Assembly (NCBI RefSeq): GCF_021462285.1
Contig: NZ_CP082787.1
Location: 4,216,001-4,280,000 of the forward strand
Direction of reading: 5' to 3'
From: Serratia entomophila
GTDB lineage: Bacteria; Pseudomonadota; Gammaproteobacteria; Enterobacterales; Enterobacteriaceae
DNA length: 64,000 bases
Shown here piece after piece: positions 51,832 through 61,639 of the stretch. Made by a program: the position numbers and the translations under genes. Positions within the stretch are counted from its first letter, which is position 1. Every line of letters starts with the position of its first letter. A model generated the notes under the pieces. That model saw only the letters and a list, made by a program, of their open reading frames with translations, ran no database searches and was not told the origin of the DNA.

Positions 51832-51905
51832 GGCTTCCTTCCCCGCCGTACCCGGCAGAAAGATTGACCTTCCTCACTCCCCAAACGCCTCAATGCATTA
51901 TTTCA

Positions 51906-51934
51906 TTGCTTTGCTAAACCGGTTCTTCTATTTT
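51906..51934 (+). promoter_or_regulatory. scrK promoter with ScrR operator
   Basis: A -35 TTGCTT (51906-51911), 17-nt spacer and -10 TATTTT (51929-51934). The spacer contains GCTAAACCGGTTCTTC (51913-51928), a LacI-type site with the central AACCGGTT palindrome seen again before scrY. ScrR binding would block the promoter. Confidence 0.75.
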
Positions 51935-51972
51935 AGCCACCCATCAGACATCGGTGAAAAAAGGGATTAAGC

Positions 51973-52899
51973 ATGGTTAATCGCGTATGGGTACTGGGCG
52001 ACGCAGTGGTCGACCTGGTTCCAGAAAATTCAAACAGTTACCTTAAATGCCCCGGCGGCGCGCCGGCTAACGTGGCGGTCGGCGTCGCCCGGTTGGGCGG
52101 TGACAGCGCCTTTATCGGCCGGGTGGGCCGGGACAGCTTCGGCGCCTTTCTGCAGCAGGTGCTGAGCGAAGAACGGGTCGACATCCGCCATATGACTCAG
52201 GACCCCGATCACCACACCTCCACCGTGGTGGTGGATCTCGATCGGCAGGGCGAGCGCTCGTTCACCTTCATGGTCACGCCCAGCGCCGATCTGTTCCTGC
52301 AGCCGGAGGATTTACCGGCCTTCCAAAGCGGCGAGTGGCTGCACCTTTGCTCCATCGCCCTGTCACAAGAGCCCAGCCGCAGCGCCGCCTTCGCGGCAAT
52401 GGAGAATATCAGGGCGGCCGGCGGCTGGGTCAGCTTCGATCCGAACATTCGCGAAGACGTATGGCGCCAGCCGGACGCGCTGCGCCCCTGCCTGCAAAAA
52501 GCGCTGCTGCTGGCAGACGTAGTGAAAATCTCGCGCGAAGAATTGAGCTTTATCAGCAATAGCGAGCAACTGGAGAGCGGCATCCGCTGGATGATGCGGA
52601 ACTACCCGCTGCGCCTGCTGCTGGTCACCCTGGGCGGCGACGGCGTTTGCGTACACGATGGCCGACAGCTTCGCCATTTCAGCGCGCCGGCGATCGTGCC
52701 GGTAGACACCACCGGCGCCGGCGACGCCTTTGTCGCCGGGCTGCTGGCGGCGCTTTCTCGCCTCGGCGGCCTGCCGCAGGAGGCGCAGTGGCCGGCGGTG
52801 ATCGCCCAGGCGCAGGCCTGCGGCGCGCTGGCTACCACCGCCAAAGGCGCCATGACCGCCCTGCCCCATGCGGCGGAATTGGCCGCATTCATACCGTAA
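51973..52899 (+). CDS. scrK: Fructokinase ScrK
   Basis: PfkB-family ATP-dependent fructokinase, 308 aa, phosphorylating the fructose released by ScrB. N-terminal PGGAPANVAVGVARLGG near residue 27 binds sugar; C-terminal DTTGAGDAFVAGLLAAL near 248 holds the catalytic Asp and anion hole. It has its own promoter/operator and is transcribed as the first gene of the scr locus, separated from scrYAB by a second control region. Confidence 0.95.
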   Translation: MVNRVWVLGDAVVDLVPENSNSYLKCPGGAPANVAVGVARLGGDSAFIGRVGRDSFGAFLQQVLSEERVDIRHMTQDPDHHTSTVVVDLDRQGERSFTFMVTPSADLFLQPEDLPAFQSGEWLHLCSIALSQEPSRSAAFAAMENIRAAGGWVSFDPNIREDVWRQPDALRPCLQKALLLADVVKISREELSFISNSEQLESGIRWMMRNYPLRLLLVTLGGDGVCVHDGRQLRHFSAPAIVPVDTTGAGDAFVAGLLAALSRLGGLPQEAQWPAVIAQAQACGALATTAKGAMTALPHAAELAAFIP

Positions 52900-52956
52900 T
52901 CTCCTCGCGGTGGGCTGCAGGTTCACCGCCACCAATTTGCGCGCCCGATCACAATA

Positions 52957-52972
52957 GCTGAATCGGGTTAGC
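52957..52972. promoter_or_regulatory. ScrR operator-like site upstream of scrY (distal)
   Basis: GCTGAATCGGGTTAGC is an imperfect version of the GCTAAACCGGTTTAGC palindrome. Two such sites before scrYAB would suit looping or tight repression. Confidence 0.55.
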
Positions 52973-53017
52973 AAACTTGATTGCCAGCCACCGATCAACT
53001 CTATTATCTTTCGCCAT

Positions 53018-53035
53018 GAAAAACCGGTTTAGCAA
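53018..53035. promoter_or_regulatory. ScrR operator upstream of scrY (proximal)
   Basis: Contains AAACCGGTTTAGCAA with a perfect AAACCGGTTT centre (53021-53030), 45-60 nt before the scrY start. Confidence 0.7.
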
Positions 53036-53079
53036 TTTAGCAAACAATAATAACAACCCTTCCCGGATGATAGATAATC

Positions 53080-54489
53080 ATGAAAAAACTGAGCTATTTG
53101 GCTGTAACAACAGGGCTTCTCATCTCCGCCTCCGCCTCAGCGAGCGCCGGCGGCAGCGACCTCGAAGCGCGCCTCAACGCGCTGGAGCAGCGCCTGGCGC
53201 AGGCCGAACGGCGGGCAGCGCAGGCAGAGACGCGCGCCACCGCCGCGGAGCGCCGGGCGCAACAGCTGGAACAGCGCACGGCGAATACTGAACGCCAAAC
53301 CGCGCAGGTGGCGCAGCGTGCCGCGACGCTGGAAACCCAGGCCGCGCCGGCCGGCAGCCTGAAACTCAGCGGCTTCAACGATCTTAAGCTGTACGGCGAC
53401 GTCGAGTTCAACCTGGATGGCGCCAGCCGCAGCGGCCAGCTGACGTCGCTGAAAGGCAGCGACCACAAGGACTGGAAACCCGGCAACAAAGAGCGCTGGG
53501 ACATCAACGGCCGCATTCTGGTGGGCGTAGACGGCTACCGCCGCAATCAGGACGGCAATTTCTCCGGCTTCAGCGTGCAGCCGCTGGCGGACATGACCGG
53601 CAAAATGAATCTCGATGACGCCGCCTTCTTCTTCGGCAACGAAAAAAACTGGCAGACCAAGATCGGCCGGTTTGAAGCCTATGACATGTTCCCGCTCAAT
53701 CAGGACACCTTCATTCAATACTCCGGCAATACCGCCAACGATTTGTACGCCGACGGCTTCGGCTACATCTACATGATGAAAGAGGGACGCGGCCGCAGCA
53801 GCAGCGGCGGCAACCTGATGCTGAGCAAATACGCCGGCGATTTCTACTTCGAATTGAATACGCTGGTGGAGGACGGCACCTCGCTGTTCCAGGACAACAA
53901 CTACCACGGCAACAGCCTGGACAATAAGAAAAATGTCGCCTATCTGCGCCCGGTGATCGCCTGGAAGAAAAACCAGCTCGGCGCCGCCGTGGCGATGGAG
54001 AGCAACCTGGTCAACAACGCTTACGGCTACCAGGACAGCCAGGGGCAGTTTGTCGATCAGTCCAAGCGCAACGGCTATGGCATGACGCTGAGTTGGAACA
54101 ACACCGCCGCCAACCCGGATAATGGCGTGGCCGCCAACCTGAGCACCGCCTATCTGGACGCCGCCGGCGAGCAGGATTTCACCGCCGGCATCAACCTGCT
54201 GTGGCGGCGCTTCGAACTGGGCTATATCTATGCCCACAACAACATCAAAGAGTTCAATACCGCCGGGATCGCCGCCGACATCAACAATCCGCTCAGCGAG
54301 CCGGGCAAATACGACATCCATACCGTTCATACGTCGTATCAGATACCTAACATTATGAATATGAAGAACTTCAACCTGTATCTGGGCGCCTACGTCTCGA
54401 TGCTGGAAGCCAACGCGGGGAACAAAATCGCCAACGGCGACAACGACCAGCGCTACGGCGTGCGCGCCAGATTCAAATATTTCTTCTGA
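53080..54489 (+). CDS. scrY: Sucrose porin ScrY
   Basis: Outer-membrane sucrose-specific porin of 469 aa, LamB/ScrY family. Signal peptide MKKLSYLAVTTGLLISASAS, then an Ala/Glu/Arg-rich coiled coil (about 30-92) that extends into the periplasm as in known ScrY, then an 18-strand barrel ending in Phe (VRARFKYFF). It lies behind ScrR operators and 63 bp before scrA. Between them is a hairpin that could lower expression of the downstream genes relative to the porin. Confidence 0.95.
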   Translation: MKKLSYLAVTTGLLISASASASAGGSDLEARLNALEQRLAQAERRAAQAETRATAAERRAQQLEQRTANTERQTAQVAQRAATLETQAAPAGSLKLSGFNDLKLYGDVEFNLDGASRSGQLTSLKGSDHKDWKPGNKERWDINGRILVGVDGYRRNQDGNFSGFSVQPLADMTGKMNLDDAAFFFGNEKNWQTKIGRFEAYDMFPLNQDTFIQYSGNTANDLYADGFGYIYMMKEGRGRSSSGGNLMLSKYAGDFYFELNTLVEDGTSLFQDNNYHGNSLDNKKNVAYLRPVIAWKKNQLGAAVAMESNLVNNAYGYQDSQGQFVDQSKRNGYGMTLSWNNTAANPDNGVAANLSTAYLDAAGEQDFTAGINLLWRRFELGYIYAHNNIKEFNTAGIAADINNPLSEPGKYDIHTVHTSYQIPNIMNMKNFNLYLGAYVSMLEANAGNKIANGDNDQRYGVRARFKYFF

Positions 54490-54506
54490 CGCCCGTTTAC
54501 GCATTA

Positions 54507-54535
54507 CCGCCGCACAACGGCGCGGCGGCATTTTT
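54507..54535 (+). terminator. Intercistronic attenuator between scrY and scrA
   Basis: CCGCCGC (54507-54513) and GCGGCGG (54522-54528) form a stem followed by CATTTTT. It sits inside an operon, so partial termination is the likely role, giving more porin than enzyme II. Confidence 0.7.
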
Positions 54536-54552
54536 ATTTATGAGGGGACAAG

Positions 54553-55923
54553 ATGGACATAACCGCAACCGCCAACGCGTTGCTGTCGCTGCTCGGCGGC
54601 AAAGAGAACATCGCCAGCGCCGCCCACTGCGCCACGCGCCTGCGTCTGGTGCTGATGGATGACGGCAAAATGGACAAGGCGGCGATCGACAAGCTGGAGG
54701 GGGTCAAGGGCTGCTTCAGCAATGCCGGCCAGATCCAGGTGATCTTCGGCACCGGGCTGGTCAACAAGGTGCATGCGGAATTCATCAAGGCGGCGGGCAT
54801 CAGCGAATCCAGCAAGTCCGAAGCCGCCGACATCGCGGCGAAAAAGCTTAACCCGCTGCAGCGCATCGCCCGCCTGTTGTCGAATATCTTTGTGCCAATC
54901 ATCCCGGCCATCGTCGCCTCCGGCCTGTTGATGGGCCTGCTCGGCATGGTGAAGACCTACGGCTGGGCGGACGCCAACAGCGCGCTGTTCGTGATGCTGG
55001 ATATGTTCAGCTCGGCGGCGTTCATTATCCTGCCTATCCTGATAGGCTTCACCGCCGCGCGGGAGTTCGGCGGCAATCCTTATCTCGGCGCCACGCTCGG
55101 CGGCATCCTGACCCACCCCGCGCTGACCAACGCCTGGGGCGTCGCCGGCGGCTTCCACACCATGGATTTCTTTGGCCTGGAAATCGCCATGATCGGCTAT
55201 CAGGGCACGGTGTTCCCGGTGCTGCTGACCGTGTGGTTTATGAGCCTGCTGGAGAAACGGCTGCGCAAGCTGATCCCCAATGCGCTGGACCTGATCCTGA
55301 CGCCGTTCCTGACGGTCGTGATCTCCGGTTTTGTCGCCATGCTGTTTATCGGCCCTGCCGGCCGCGCGCTGGGCGATGGCATCTCGTTGGTGCTCAGCAC
55401 CCTGATCGCCCACGCAGGCTGGTTCGCCGGGCTGCTGTTCGGCGGCCTGTACTCCGCCATCGTCATTACCGGCGTCCACCACAGCTTCCACGCCGTTGAA
55501 GCCGGTCTGCTCGGCAATCCGAACATCGGCGTCAACTTCCTGTTGCCGATCTGGTCGATGGCCAACATCGCCCAGGGCGGCGCCTGCCTGGCGGTGTACT
55601 TCAAAACCCGCGATGCCAAAATCAAGGCCATCGCCGTACCTTCGGCTTTCTCGGCCATGCTCGGCATTACCGAAGCGGCGCTGTTCGGCATCAACCTGCG
55701 CTTCGTCAAACCCTTCCTGGCGGCGCTGGCGGGCGGTGCCCTCGGTGGCGCCTGGGTGGTCGCCAATCACGTCGGCATGAACGCCGTCGGATTAACGGCG
55801 ATCCCCGGCATGGCGATCGTGCAGGCCGGCTCGCTGTTAAGCTATATCATTGGATTGGTTATCGCCTTCGGCAGCGCCTTTGTTCTCTCTCTGCTGCTGA
55901 AATACAAAACCGAGGCGGCATGA
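54553..55923 (+). CDS. scrA: Sucrose-specific PTS enzyme IIBC ScrA
   Basis: Inner-membrane sucrose phosphotransferase, 456 aa, importing sucrose as sucrose-6-phosphate. The N-terminal IIB domain (1-85) has the phospho-Cys in AAHCATRLRLVL near residue 26. The C-terminal IIC domain has about ten membrane segments with GVHHSFHAVEAGLLGNPNIG near 312. There is no IIA domain; the glucose IIA (Crr) normally serves this family. ATG 54553 is 6 nt after GAGGGGAC. Its stop overlaps the scrB start (ATGA). Confidence 0.95.
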   Translation: MDITATANALLSLLGGKENIASAAHCATRLRLVLMDDGKMDKAAIDKLEGVKGCFSNAGQIQVIFGTGLVNKVHAEFIKAAGISESSKSEAADIAAKKLNPLQRIARLLSNIFVPIIPAIVASGLLMGLLGMVKTYGWADANSALFVMLDMFSSAAFIILPILIGFTAAREFGGNPYLGATLGGILTHPALTNAWGVAGGFHTMDFFGLEIAMIGYQGTVFPVLLTVWFMSLLEKRLRKLIPNALDLILTPFLTVVISGFVAMLFIGPAGRALGDGISLVLSTLIAHAGWFAGLLFGGLYSAIVITGVHHSFHAVEAGLLGNPNIGVNFLLPIWSMANIAQGGACLAVYFKTRDAKIKAIAVPSAFSAMLGITEAALFGINLRFVKPFLAALAGGALGGAWVVANHVGMNAVGLTAIPGMAIVQAGSLLSYIIGLVIAFGSAFVLSLLLKYKTEAA

Positions 55924-57332
55924 TGGAAGAACTGAGCTTGGTCAAACAAAGCGTCAGGGCGTTGATGAGCGGCATGCCGCTGGCGCTGCGCGATCCGCAC
56001 CGCCCGGCCTGGCACCTGGCGCCGAGCGTCGGTCTGTTGAACGACCCCAACGGGTTTATTCACCATGACGGCGTCTATCACCTGTTCTATCAGTGGAACC
56101 CGCTGGGTTGCGATCACCGCAACAAATGCTGGGGCCACTGGCGGTCGACCGATCTGGTGCACTGGGAGCATCAGCCTATCGCGCTGGCGCCCGGCGCCTG
56201 CTACGACAGCCATGGCTGCTACTCCGGTTCGGCGGTGGTGGCGGACGGCAAGCTAACGCTGGTGTATACCGGCAACGTGAAATATCCCGACGGTTCGCGC
56301 ACCGCTTATCAGTGCCTGGCGCAGGACAGCGGCCAGGGCGAGTTCGCCAAGCTCGGCCCGGTGCTGCCGCTGCCGCCCGGTTACAGCGGGCACGTGCGCG
56401 ATCCGAAAGTCTGGCGCCACCGGGATAGCTGGTACATGGTGCTCGGCGCCCGCGATTTGCAGGATCGCGGCAAAGTATTGCTTCTGAGCTCCGCCGACCT
56501 GCGCAGCTGGCGGTTGCTGGGCGAGATCGCCGGCTCCGGGCTGAACGGCATCGGTGAATTTGGCTACATGTGGGAATGCCCGGACCTGTTCGCGCTGGAC
56601 GGTGCGGAGGTCCTGATCTGCTGCCCGCAGGGGCTGGCGAAACAGGCCGAACGTTACCTCAATGTCTATCAGGCCGGCTATCTGATCGGCGAACTGGATT
56701 ACCGTCAGGCCGCCTTCAGCCACGGCGCGTTCCGGGAGCTGGACGCCGGGTTCGAATTCTATGCGCCGCAAACCACGCTGGCGGAAGACGGCCGCCGCCT
56801 GCTGTTCGGCTGGATGGGGGTGCCGGAGCAAGATGAGGATGCGCACCCAACGCGGCAATATGGCTGGATCCACTGCATGACCTGCCCGCGTGAGCTGTCG
56901 TTGCGCGACGGCAAACTCTGCCAGCTGCCGGCGCGTGAACTGCAGCAGCTGCGCGGCGAGCACAGCCTGTGGCTGGGCGCGGCCGGCAACGCGCCAGAGC
57001 GGCCGCTGGGCTGCGCAGAGCTGCAGCTGACGCCACAGGGCGCCTTCAGCGCGGCCTTTGGTGAAGCGATGACGCTGCATTGGGACGGCGAGCTGCTGCG
57101 CCTGACGCGCCGCAATCTGCGCAGCGGGCAGCCGGAACACCGCTACTGGCGCGGCGAAGTCACGCATCTGCAGCTGTTGTTCGATCGCTCCAGCGTAGAG
57201 ATTTTCATCAATCGCGGTGAGGCGGTCATGAGCGCGCGCTATTTCCCAGGGCCAGAGCCGCTGTTGCGCATGAGCGGTGACGGCGCTCTGGCGCTGGAAC
57301 ACTGGCCGCTGACGCCATGCATGCTAGAATGA
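55920..57332 (+). CDS. scrB: Sucrose-6-phosphate hydrolase ScrB
   Basis: GH32 beta-fructofuranosidase, 470 aa, splitting sucrose-6-phosphate into glucose-6-phosphate and fructose in the cytoplasm. Motifs: LLNDPNG near residue 40 with the nucleophile Asp, RDPKVW near 160, and ECPDLF near 219 with the acid/base Glu, then a beta-sandwich C-terminal domain. Translationally coupled to scrA. The fructose product goes to ScrK. Confidence 0.95.
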   Translation: MMEELSLVKQSVRALMSGMPLALRDPHRPAWHLAPSVGLLNDPNGFIHHDGVYHLFYQWNPLGCDHRNKCWGHWRSTDLVHWEHQPIALAPGACYDSHGCYSGSAVVADGKLTLVYTGNVKYPDGSRTAYQCLAQDSGQGEFAKLGPVLPLPPGYSGHVRDPKVWRHRDSWYMVLGARDLQDRGKVLLLSSADLRSWRLLGEIAGSGLNGIGEFGYMWECPDLFALDGAEVLICCPQGLAKQAERYLNVYQAGYLIGELDYRQAAFSHGAFRELDAGFEFYAPQTTLAEDGRRLLFGWMGVPEQDEDAHPTRQYGWIHCMTCPRELSLRDGKLCQLPARELQQLRGEHSLWLGAAGNAPERPLGCAELQLTPQGAFSAAFGEAMTLHWDGELLRLTRRNLRSGQPEHRYWRGEVTHLQLLFDRSSVEIFINRGEAVMSARYFPGPEPLLRMSGDGALALEHWPLTPCMLE

Positions 57333-57353
57333 CGCATCCTCCGATGAACTCAG

Positions 57354-58397
57354 ATGCCGTCAGTGAAAAAAAATAAACGCATAACCATCAGTGATATCGC
57401 CGCGCTGGCTGGGGTATCGAAATCGACCGCCAGCCTGGTGCTCAACGGCCGCAGCAAGGAGTACCGGGTGTCTGACGACACCCGCGATCGCATTCTGGCG
57501 CTGGCCAATGAGCACCATTATCAGCCCAGCTTTCACGCCCGTTCGTTGCGCTCCAACCGCAGCCACACCCTGGGGCTGGTGGTGCCGGAAGTCACCAACT
57601 ACGGGTTTGCGGTGATTTCACGCGAGCTGGAAACCCTGTGCCGCGAGGCCGGGCTGCAGCTGCTGATCGCCTGCACCGACGAGAATCCGGCGCAGGAGAT
57701 GATGGCGGTGAACAGCCTGGTGCAGCGCCAGGTCGACGGCCTGATCGTCGCCTCCAGCCAGCTCAACGATGCGGAATATCAAAAGATCAACGCCGGGCTG
57801 CCGGTGGTGCAGATGGACCGCCTGATCGCCGGTTCGCAGCTGCCGCTGGTGATCACCGACTCGCTGAGCTCCACCGCCGCGCTGGTGGAGAACGTGGCGC
57901 GTCAGCACCCGGATGAGTTCTATTTCCTTGGCGGCCAGCCGCGCATTTCTCCCACCCGCGATCGCCTGGCCGGTTTTCAGCTTGGCCTGGAGCGTGCGGG
58001 AGTAAGCTGCCGGCCGGAATGGATCATCAACGGCAACTACCATCCCAGCTCGGGTTACGAGATGTTCGCCCAGCTGTGCGCTCAGCTGGGGCGGCCGCCA
58101 AAGGCACTGTTCACCGCCGCCTGCGGCCTGCTGGAAGGGGTGCTGCGCTACCTTAACCAGCATCAGCTGATGGACAGCGACATTCACCTGTGCAGTTTCG
58201 ACGATCACTACCTGTTCGACTGCATGACGCTCAAGATCGACACGGTGGCGCAGGACTGTCGTGCGCTGGCTCAGCACAGCTTCGACATGGTCAGCGCCCT
58301 GATCGACGAACGGCCGCTGGAGCAGAACGCGCTCTATCTGCCCGGCAACATTCACTGGCGCCATGCCGGTTCGAAGGCGCAGCTGAGCAGCCGCTGA
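57354..58397 (+). CDS. scrR: Sucrose operon repressor ScrR
   Basis: LacI-family repressor, 347 aa. N-terminal helix-turn-helix [20 protein letters not shown] near residues 8-27 and hinge, followed by a periplasmic-binding-type domain that senses fructose or fructose-1-phosphate in known ScrR proteins. Located 21 bp after scrB, so part of its transcription comes from the scrYAB promoter. Its operators are visible before scrK and scrY. Confidence 0.94.
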   Translation: MPSVKKNKRITISDIAALAGVSKSTASLVLNGRSKEYRVSDDTRDRILALANEHHYQPSFHARSLRSNRSHTLGLVVPEVTNYGFAVISRELETLCREAGLQLLIACTDENPAQEMMAVNSLVQRQVDGLIVASSQLNDAEYQKINAGLPVVQMDRLIAGSQLPLVITDSLSSTAALVENVARQHPDEFYFLGGQPRISPTRDRLAGFQLGLERAGVSCRPEWIINGNYHPSSGYEMFAQLCAQLGRPPKALFTAACGLLEGVLRYLNQHQLMDSDIHLCSFDDHYLFDCMTLKIDTVAQDCRALAQHSFDMVSALIDERPLEQNALYLPGNIHWRHAGSKAQLSSR

Positions 58398-58410
58398 TTC
58401 CAGGCCATAA

Positions 58411-58434
58411 AAAAGGGCGCCGGAGCGCCCTTTT
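58411..58434. terminator. Bidirectional terminator between scrR and exbD
   Basis: AAAAGGGCGC-CGGA-GCGCCCTTTT is perfectly symmetrical and separates the convergent scrR and exbD genes. Confidence 0.9.
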
Positions 58435-58449
58435 CAATGCAACCAGCCG

Positions 58450-58872
58450 CTACTTGGCGGCGCCTTCCATACCCACCAGCCCCACTTTCAGGTAGCCGGC
58501 CTTGCGCAAGGTGTCCATCACGCTCATCAGCGTTTCATAGTCCACGCTCTTGTCGGCCTGGAAGAAGATGGTGGTCTCTTTATTCGCCTGAGTGCGTTGA
58601 TCCAGCACCGACGTCAGCTGATCGGCATTAACCGGCTGATCGCCGACATACAGCTGCTTGTCGGCTTTCACCGACAGGAATACCGGTTTCTCCGGCCGCG
58701 GCTGCGGTTTGGCGGAAGAAGCCGGCAGATCGACGCGAATATCTACCGTTGCCAGCGGCGCGGCCACCATAAAGATGATCAACAGCACCAGCATGACGTC
58801 GATAAACGGCGTCACGTTGATTTCATGCAGTTCGCCGCTGTCGTCCAGATCTTCATTTAAGCGCATCGCCAT
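58450..58872 (-). CDS. exbD: TonB-system energizer ExbD
   Basis: Inner-membrane component of the proton-driven ExbB-ExbD-TonB motor, 140 aa. One membrane segment near residues 20-42 with the essential Asp in NVTPFIDVMLVLLIIF, and a periplasmic domain that binds peptidoglycan and TonB. Starts 3 bp after exbB stops, so the pair is co-translated. Supplies energy to receptors such as the one at 44-46 kb. Confidence 0.96.
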   Translation of the reverse strand: MAMRLNEDLDDSGELHEINVTPFIDVMLVLLIIFMVAAPLATVDIRVDLPASSAKPQPRPEKPVFLSVKADKQLYVGDQPVNADQLTSVLDQRTQANKETTIFFQADKSVDYETLMSVMDTLRKAGYLKVGLVGMEGAAK

Positions 58873-58875
58873 AAA

Positions 58876-59847
58876 TCACCCCACCCGCAGTTGGTGTGCG
58901 TGCTGTGAGCGTTTGGCTTCCGCCGTCGCCGCCAGATCCAGATCGCGGCCCTGCAGCAGCATCACCTGCGCCGCCACGTCGCCAACCTGGGCGCGGTGGC
59001 CGCCGATAAGGCGAGCGAAGATGTTGTAGATCACTACCGCCGGGATTGCGGCAACCAGGCCCAGCGCGGTCGCCAGCAGCGCCTCCGCGATGCCGGGAGC
59101 CACGACGGCCAGGTTGGTGGTCTGCGAGTGGGCGATGCCGATAAAGCTGTTCATGATGCCCCAGACGGTGCCGAACAGGCCGACGAACGGCGAGATGGCG
59201 CCGATGGTGGCCAGGAAACCGTTGCCGCGGCCCATGTTGCGGCTGTAGGCCGCCACGCGGCGCTCGAGGCGGAAACCGGTACGTTCCTTGATGCCGTTGT
59301 TGTCGTTGGATCCCGCCGACAGCTCCAGCTCGTTTTGCGCGTCGTTCAGCAACACCGCGCTAATGCTCTCTTCGGAGAAGTTCTGCGCCAGTTCGGACGC
59401 CTCATCCAGCGAACGCGCGTCGGCCAGCGCCAGCTGTTCGCGGCGCAGACGGCGCCTGGCGCGGAACAGCTCGCTGCCTTTGGCGAACAGGATGGTCCAG
59501 GTAACGATAGACGCCAGCACCAGGCCAATCATCACCGCTTTCACCACGATGTCGGCGTGTTGGTACATGCCCCAGACGGACAGGTCCATGCCACGGGTTT
59601 CCGGCGGCTGGATAGTCGGCGCCGGATTCAACGGAGTCACGCTCTCTGGCGCCGCAACGGCAGGCGCGGAGCCTGGAGCAACGCTTTCGGTAACGGCGGG
59701 GGCGGTCGCCGGCGCAGCCTGTGCGCTACCCGCCAGCCCAACCACCAATACCATCGAAGCCATCAGGCCGCGGCCGAAAGCCTTGCCCCATTGCGCCCGG
59801 CCCTGGCCGAACGATCCTTGATTTAAATTCTTGCCAGCCGTTTTCAC
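58876..59847 (-). CDS. exbB: TonB-system energizer ExbB, long Serratia-type form
   Basis: Inner-membrane core of the ExbB-ExbD motor, 323 aa versus 244 in E. coli. GTG 59847 is chosen because GGAGG lies 6 nt upstream; the longer ATG frame at 59874 has none. The N-terminus carries a signal peptide ([17 protein letters not shown]) and a Pro/Ala-rich periplasmic stretch (about 45-85), then three membrane segments (about 105, 225, 270). In S. marcescens this extension is described as interacting with TonB/HasB. Divergent from metC, with a weak Fur-like match in the gap. Confidence 0.94.
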   Translation of the reverse strand: MKTAGKNLNQGSFGQGRAQWGKAFGRGLMASMVLVVGLAGSAQAAPATAPAVTESVAPGSAPAVAAPESVTPLNPAPTIQPPETRGMDLSVWGMYQHADIVVKAVMIGLVLASIVTWTILFAKGSELFRARRRLRREQLALADARSLDEASELAQNFSEESISAVLLNDAQNELELSAGSNDNNGIKERTGFRLERRVAAYSRNMGRGNGFLATIGAISPFVGLFGTVWGIMNSFIGIAHSQTTNLAVVAPGIAEALLATALGLVAAIPAVVIYNIFARLIGGHRAQVGDVAAQVMLLQGRDLDLAATAEAKRSQHAHQLRVG

Positions 59848-60304
59848 GCTGTGCCTCCACCCGTTACCGATCAAAATTAAGGAATAATTCAGCGTGCGAT
59901 CATATCAAACCAATCAGGGATTGATAGTAGTTCTCATTATTATTTACCAAATAATCGGCAAAATTTCGCCATCCTGGCCTTCACCTCCCTCCAATCGGTG
60001 TACTTGGCGTCTGTTCGGCCCTATAGGCACCTTTTATAGGGCTATTTCGTTACTTTTCTCCCACAGGGGCATAACAATAAGCCCGCTTCCCGGCATTTTA
60101 TCTATGTCCGGCGCGGTTACCGATAAACTCACTTGTTTATCGGCATGCGGCAGTAGGATGGCGTGCGCCAAGCGTCTGGGGCAGAAGATTATAGCCGTTT
60201 CCGCATCTGGATGTTAAAACGTCTGGATGGCTATAATGAGTCGTGGTAACGTAAGGACCATCGCAAACGGGCAGTGCAGAGCAACCAAAGGTGAGCCAGG
60301 CAAC
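59848..60304. promoter_or_regulatory. Divergent exbB-metC control region
   Basis: A 457-bp gap with no gene. TTCTCATTATTATTTAC near 59931-59947 is AT-rich and Fur-like (about 10 of 19 by hand), suitably placed to repress exbBD. On the metC side, AAACGTCT at 60215-60222 followed by GGATGGCT resembles tandem MetJ boxes, next to TATAAT at 60232-60237. A further CATCTGGATG lies just upstream. Confidence 0.45.
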
Positions 60305-61501
60305 ATGACGTCAAAACATATCGAAACCACGCTGATCGGCGCCGGCCGCGGCAAACGCTACACCCAAGGCTCCGTTAACCCCGTTACCCAGCGCGCTTCC
60401 TCGCTGGTGTTTGAATCCGTCGCCGCCAAAAAGCACGCCACCGCCAAACGCGCTCACGGCGAGCTGTTCTATGGCCGCCGCGGCACCCTGACCCATTTCG
60501 CCCTGCAGGACGCGATGGTGGAACTGGAAGGCGGCGCCGGCTGCGTGCTCTACCCCTGCGGCGCGGCGGCGGTGGCCAACGCCATTCTGTCGTTCGTCGG
60601 CGCCGGCGACCACCTGCTGGTAACCGGCTCGGTCTACGAACCCACCCAGGATTTCTGCACGCATATTCTCGGCCGCATGAACGTCGCCACTACCTATTTC
60701 GATCCGCTGATCGGCGCCGGCATCGCTGACCTGATCCAACCGAATACCCGCGTAGTATTTCTTGAATCCCCCGGCTCCATCACCATGGAAATCCAGGACA
60801 TTCCCGCCATGGTGCGGGCCATCCGCGCCGTGGCGCCGGAGGTGGTTATCATGATCGACAACACCTGGGCGGCGGGGGTGCTGTTCAAGGCGCTGGACTT
60901 CGACATCGACATTTCCATCCAGGCCGGCACCAAATACATTATCGGCCACTCCGATTACATGCTCGGCACCGCCGTCGCCAACGCGCGCTGCTGGGACCAA
61001 CTGCGCGAATACTCCTACCTGATGGGCCAGATGGTCGATGCGGATACCGCCTATATGGCGAGCCGCGGCCTGCGCACGCTGGGCGTGCGGCTGAAGCAGC
61101 ACGAGCGCGGCAGCATCGAAGTCGCCAGCTGGCTGGCCGGCCGGCCGGAGGTCGCCAGGGTCAATCACCCGGCGCTGCCCGGCTGTAAAGGCCACGAGTT
61201 CTACCGCCGCGATTTCAGCGGCTGCAACGGCCTGTTCTCCTTCGTGCTGAAAGAACGCCTGAACGACGCGCAGCTGGCCGACTACCTCGACAACTTCCGC
61301 CACTTCAGCATGGCCTACTCCTGGGGCGGCTTTGAGTCGCTGATCCTGGCCAATCAGCCGGAAGAACTCGAGGCTATCCGCCCGGCGGGCGGCGTCGACT
61401 TCACCGGCACGCTGGTGCGCCTGCATATCGGCCTGGAAAACGTCGACGATCTGATCGCCGATCTGGCGGCCGGTTTCGAACGCATCGCCAGTGCGCGCTG
61501 A
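60305..61501 (+). CDS. metC: Cystathionine beta-lyase MetC
   Basis: PLP enzyme of 398 aa converting cystathionine to homocysteine, pyruvate and ammonia in methionine synthesis. The PLP lysine lies in [18 protein letters not shown] near residue 212, the Asp in MIDNTWAAG near 187, and the gamma-family [11 protein letters not shown] near 60. ATG 60305 is preferred over an upstream ATG at 60227, which would begin inside the -10 region. MetJ-box-like 8-mers upstream point to methionine control. Confidence 0.93.
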   Translation: MTSKHIETTLIGAGRGKRYTQGSVNPVTQRASSLVFESVAAKKHATAKRAHGELFYGRRGTLTHFALQDAMVELEGGAGCVLYPCGAAAVANAILSFVGAGDHLLVTGSVYEPTQDFCTHILGRMNVATTYFDPLIGAGIADLIQPNTRVVFLESPGSITMEIQDIPAMVRAIRAVAPEVVIMIDNTWAAGVLFKALDFDIDISIQAGTKYIIGHSDYMLGTAVANARCWDQLREYSYLMGQMVDADTAYMASRGLRTLGVRLKQHERGSIEVASWLAGRPEVARVNHPALPGCKGHEFYRRDFSGCNGLFSFVLKERLNDAQLADYLDNFRHFSMAYSWGGFESLILANQPEELEAIRPAGGVDFTGTLVRLHIGLENVDDLIADLAAGFERIASAR

Positions 61502-61639
61502 CTCGCAGTGCGGCAATTTTCTTCGTCTCGTTTAATGTCGGCTTAAGCTATTAGCGGTACACTAACCGGATAGATACGGTAACCGCCGCATCCTGGAGAA
61601 CGTGACCCCGGGCGCAACCGGCATGCAACAGGACATAAA

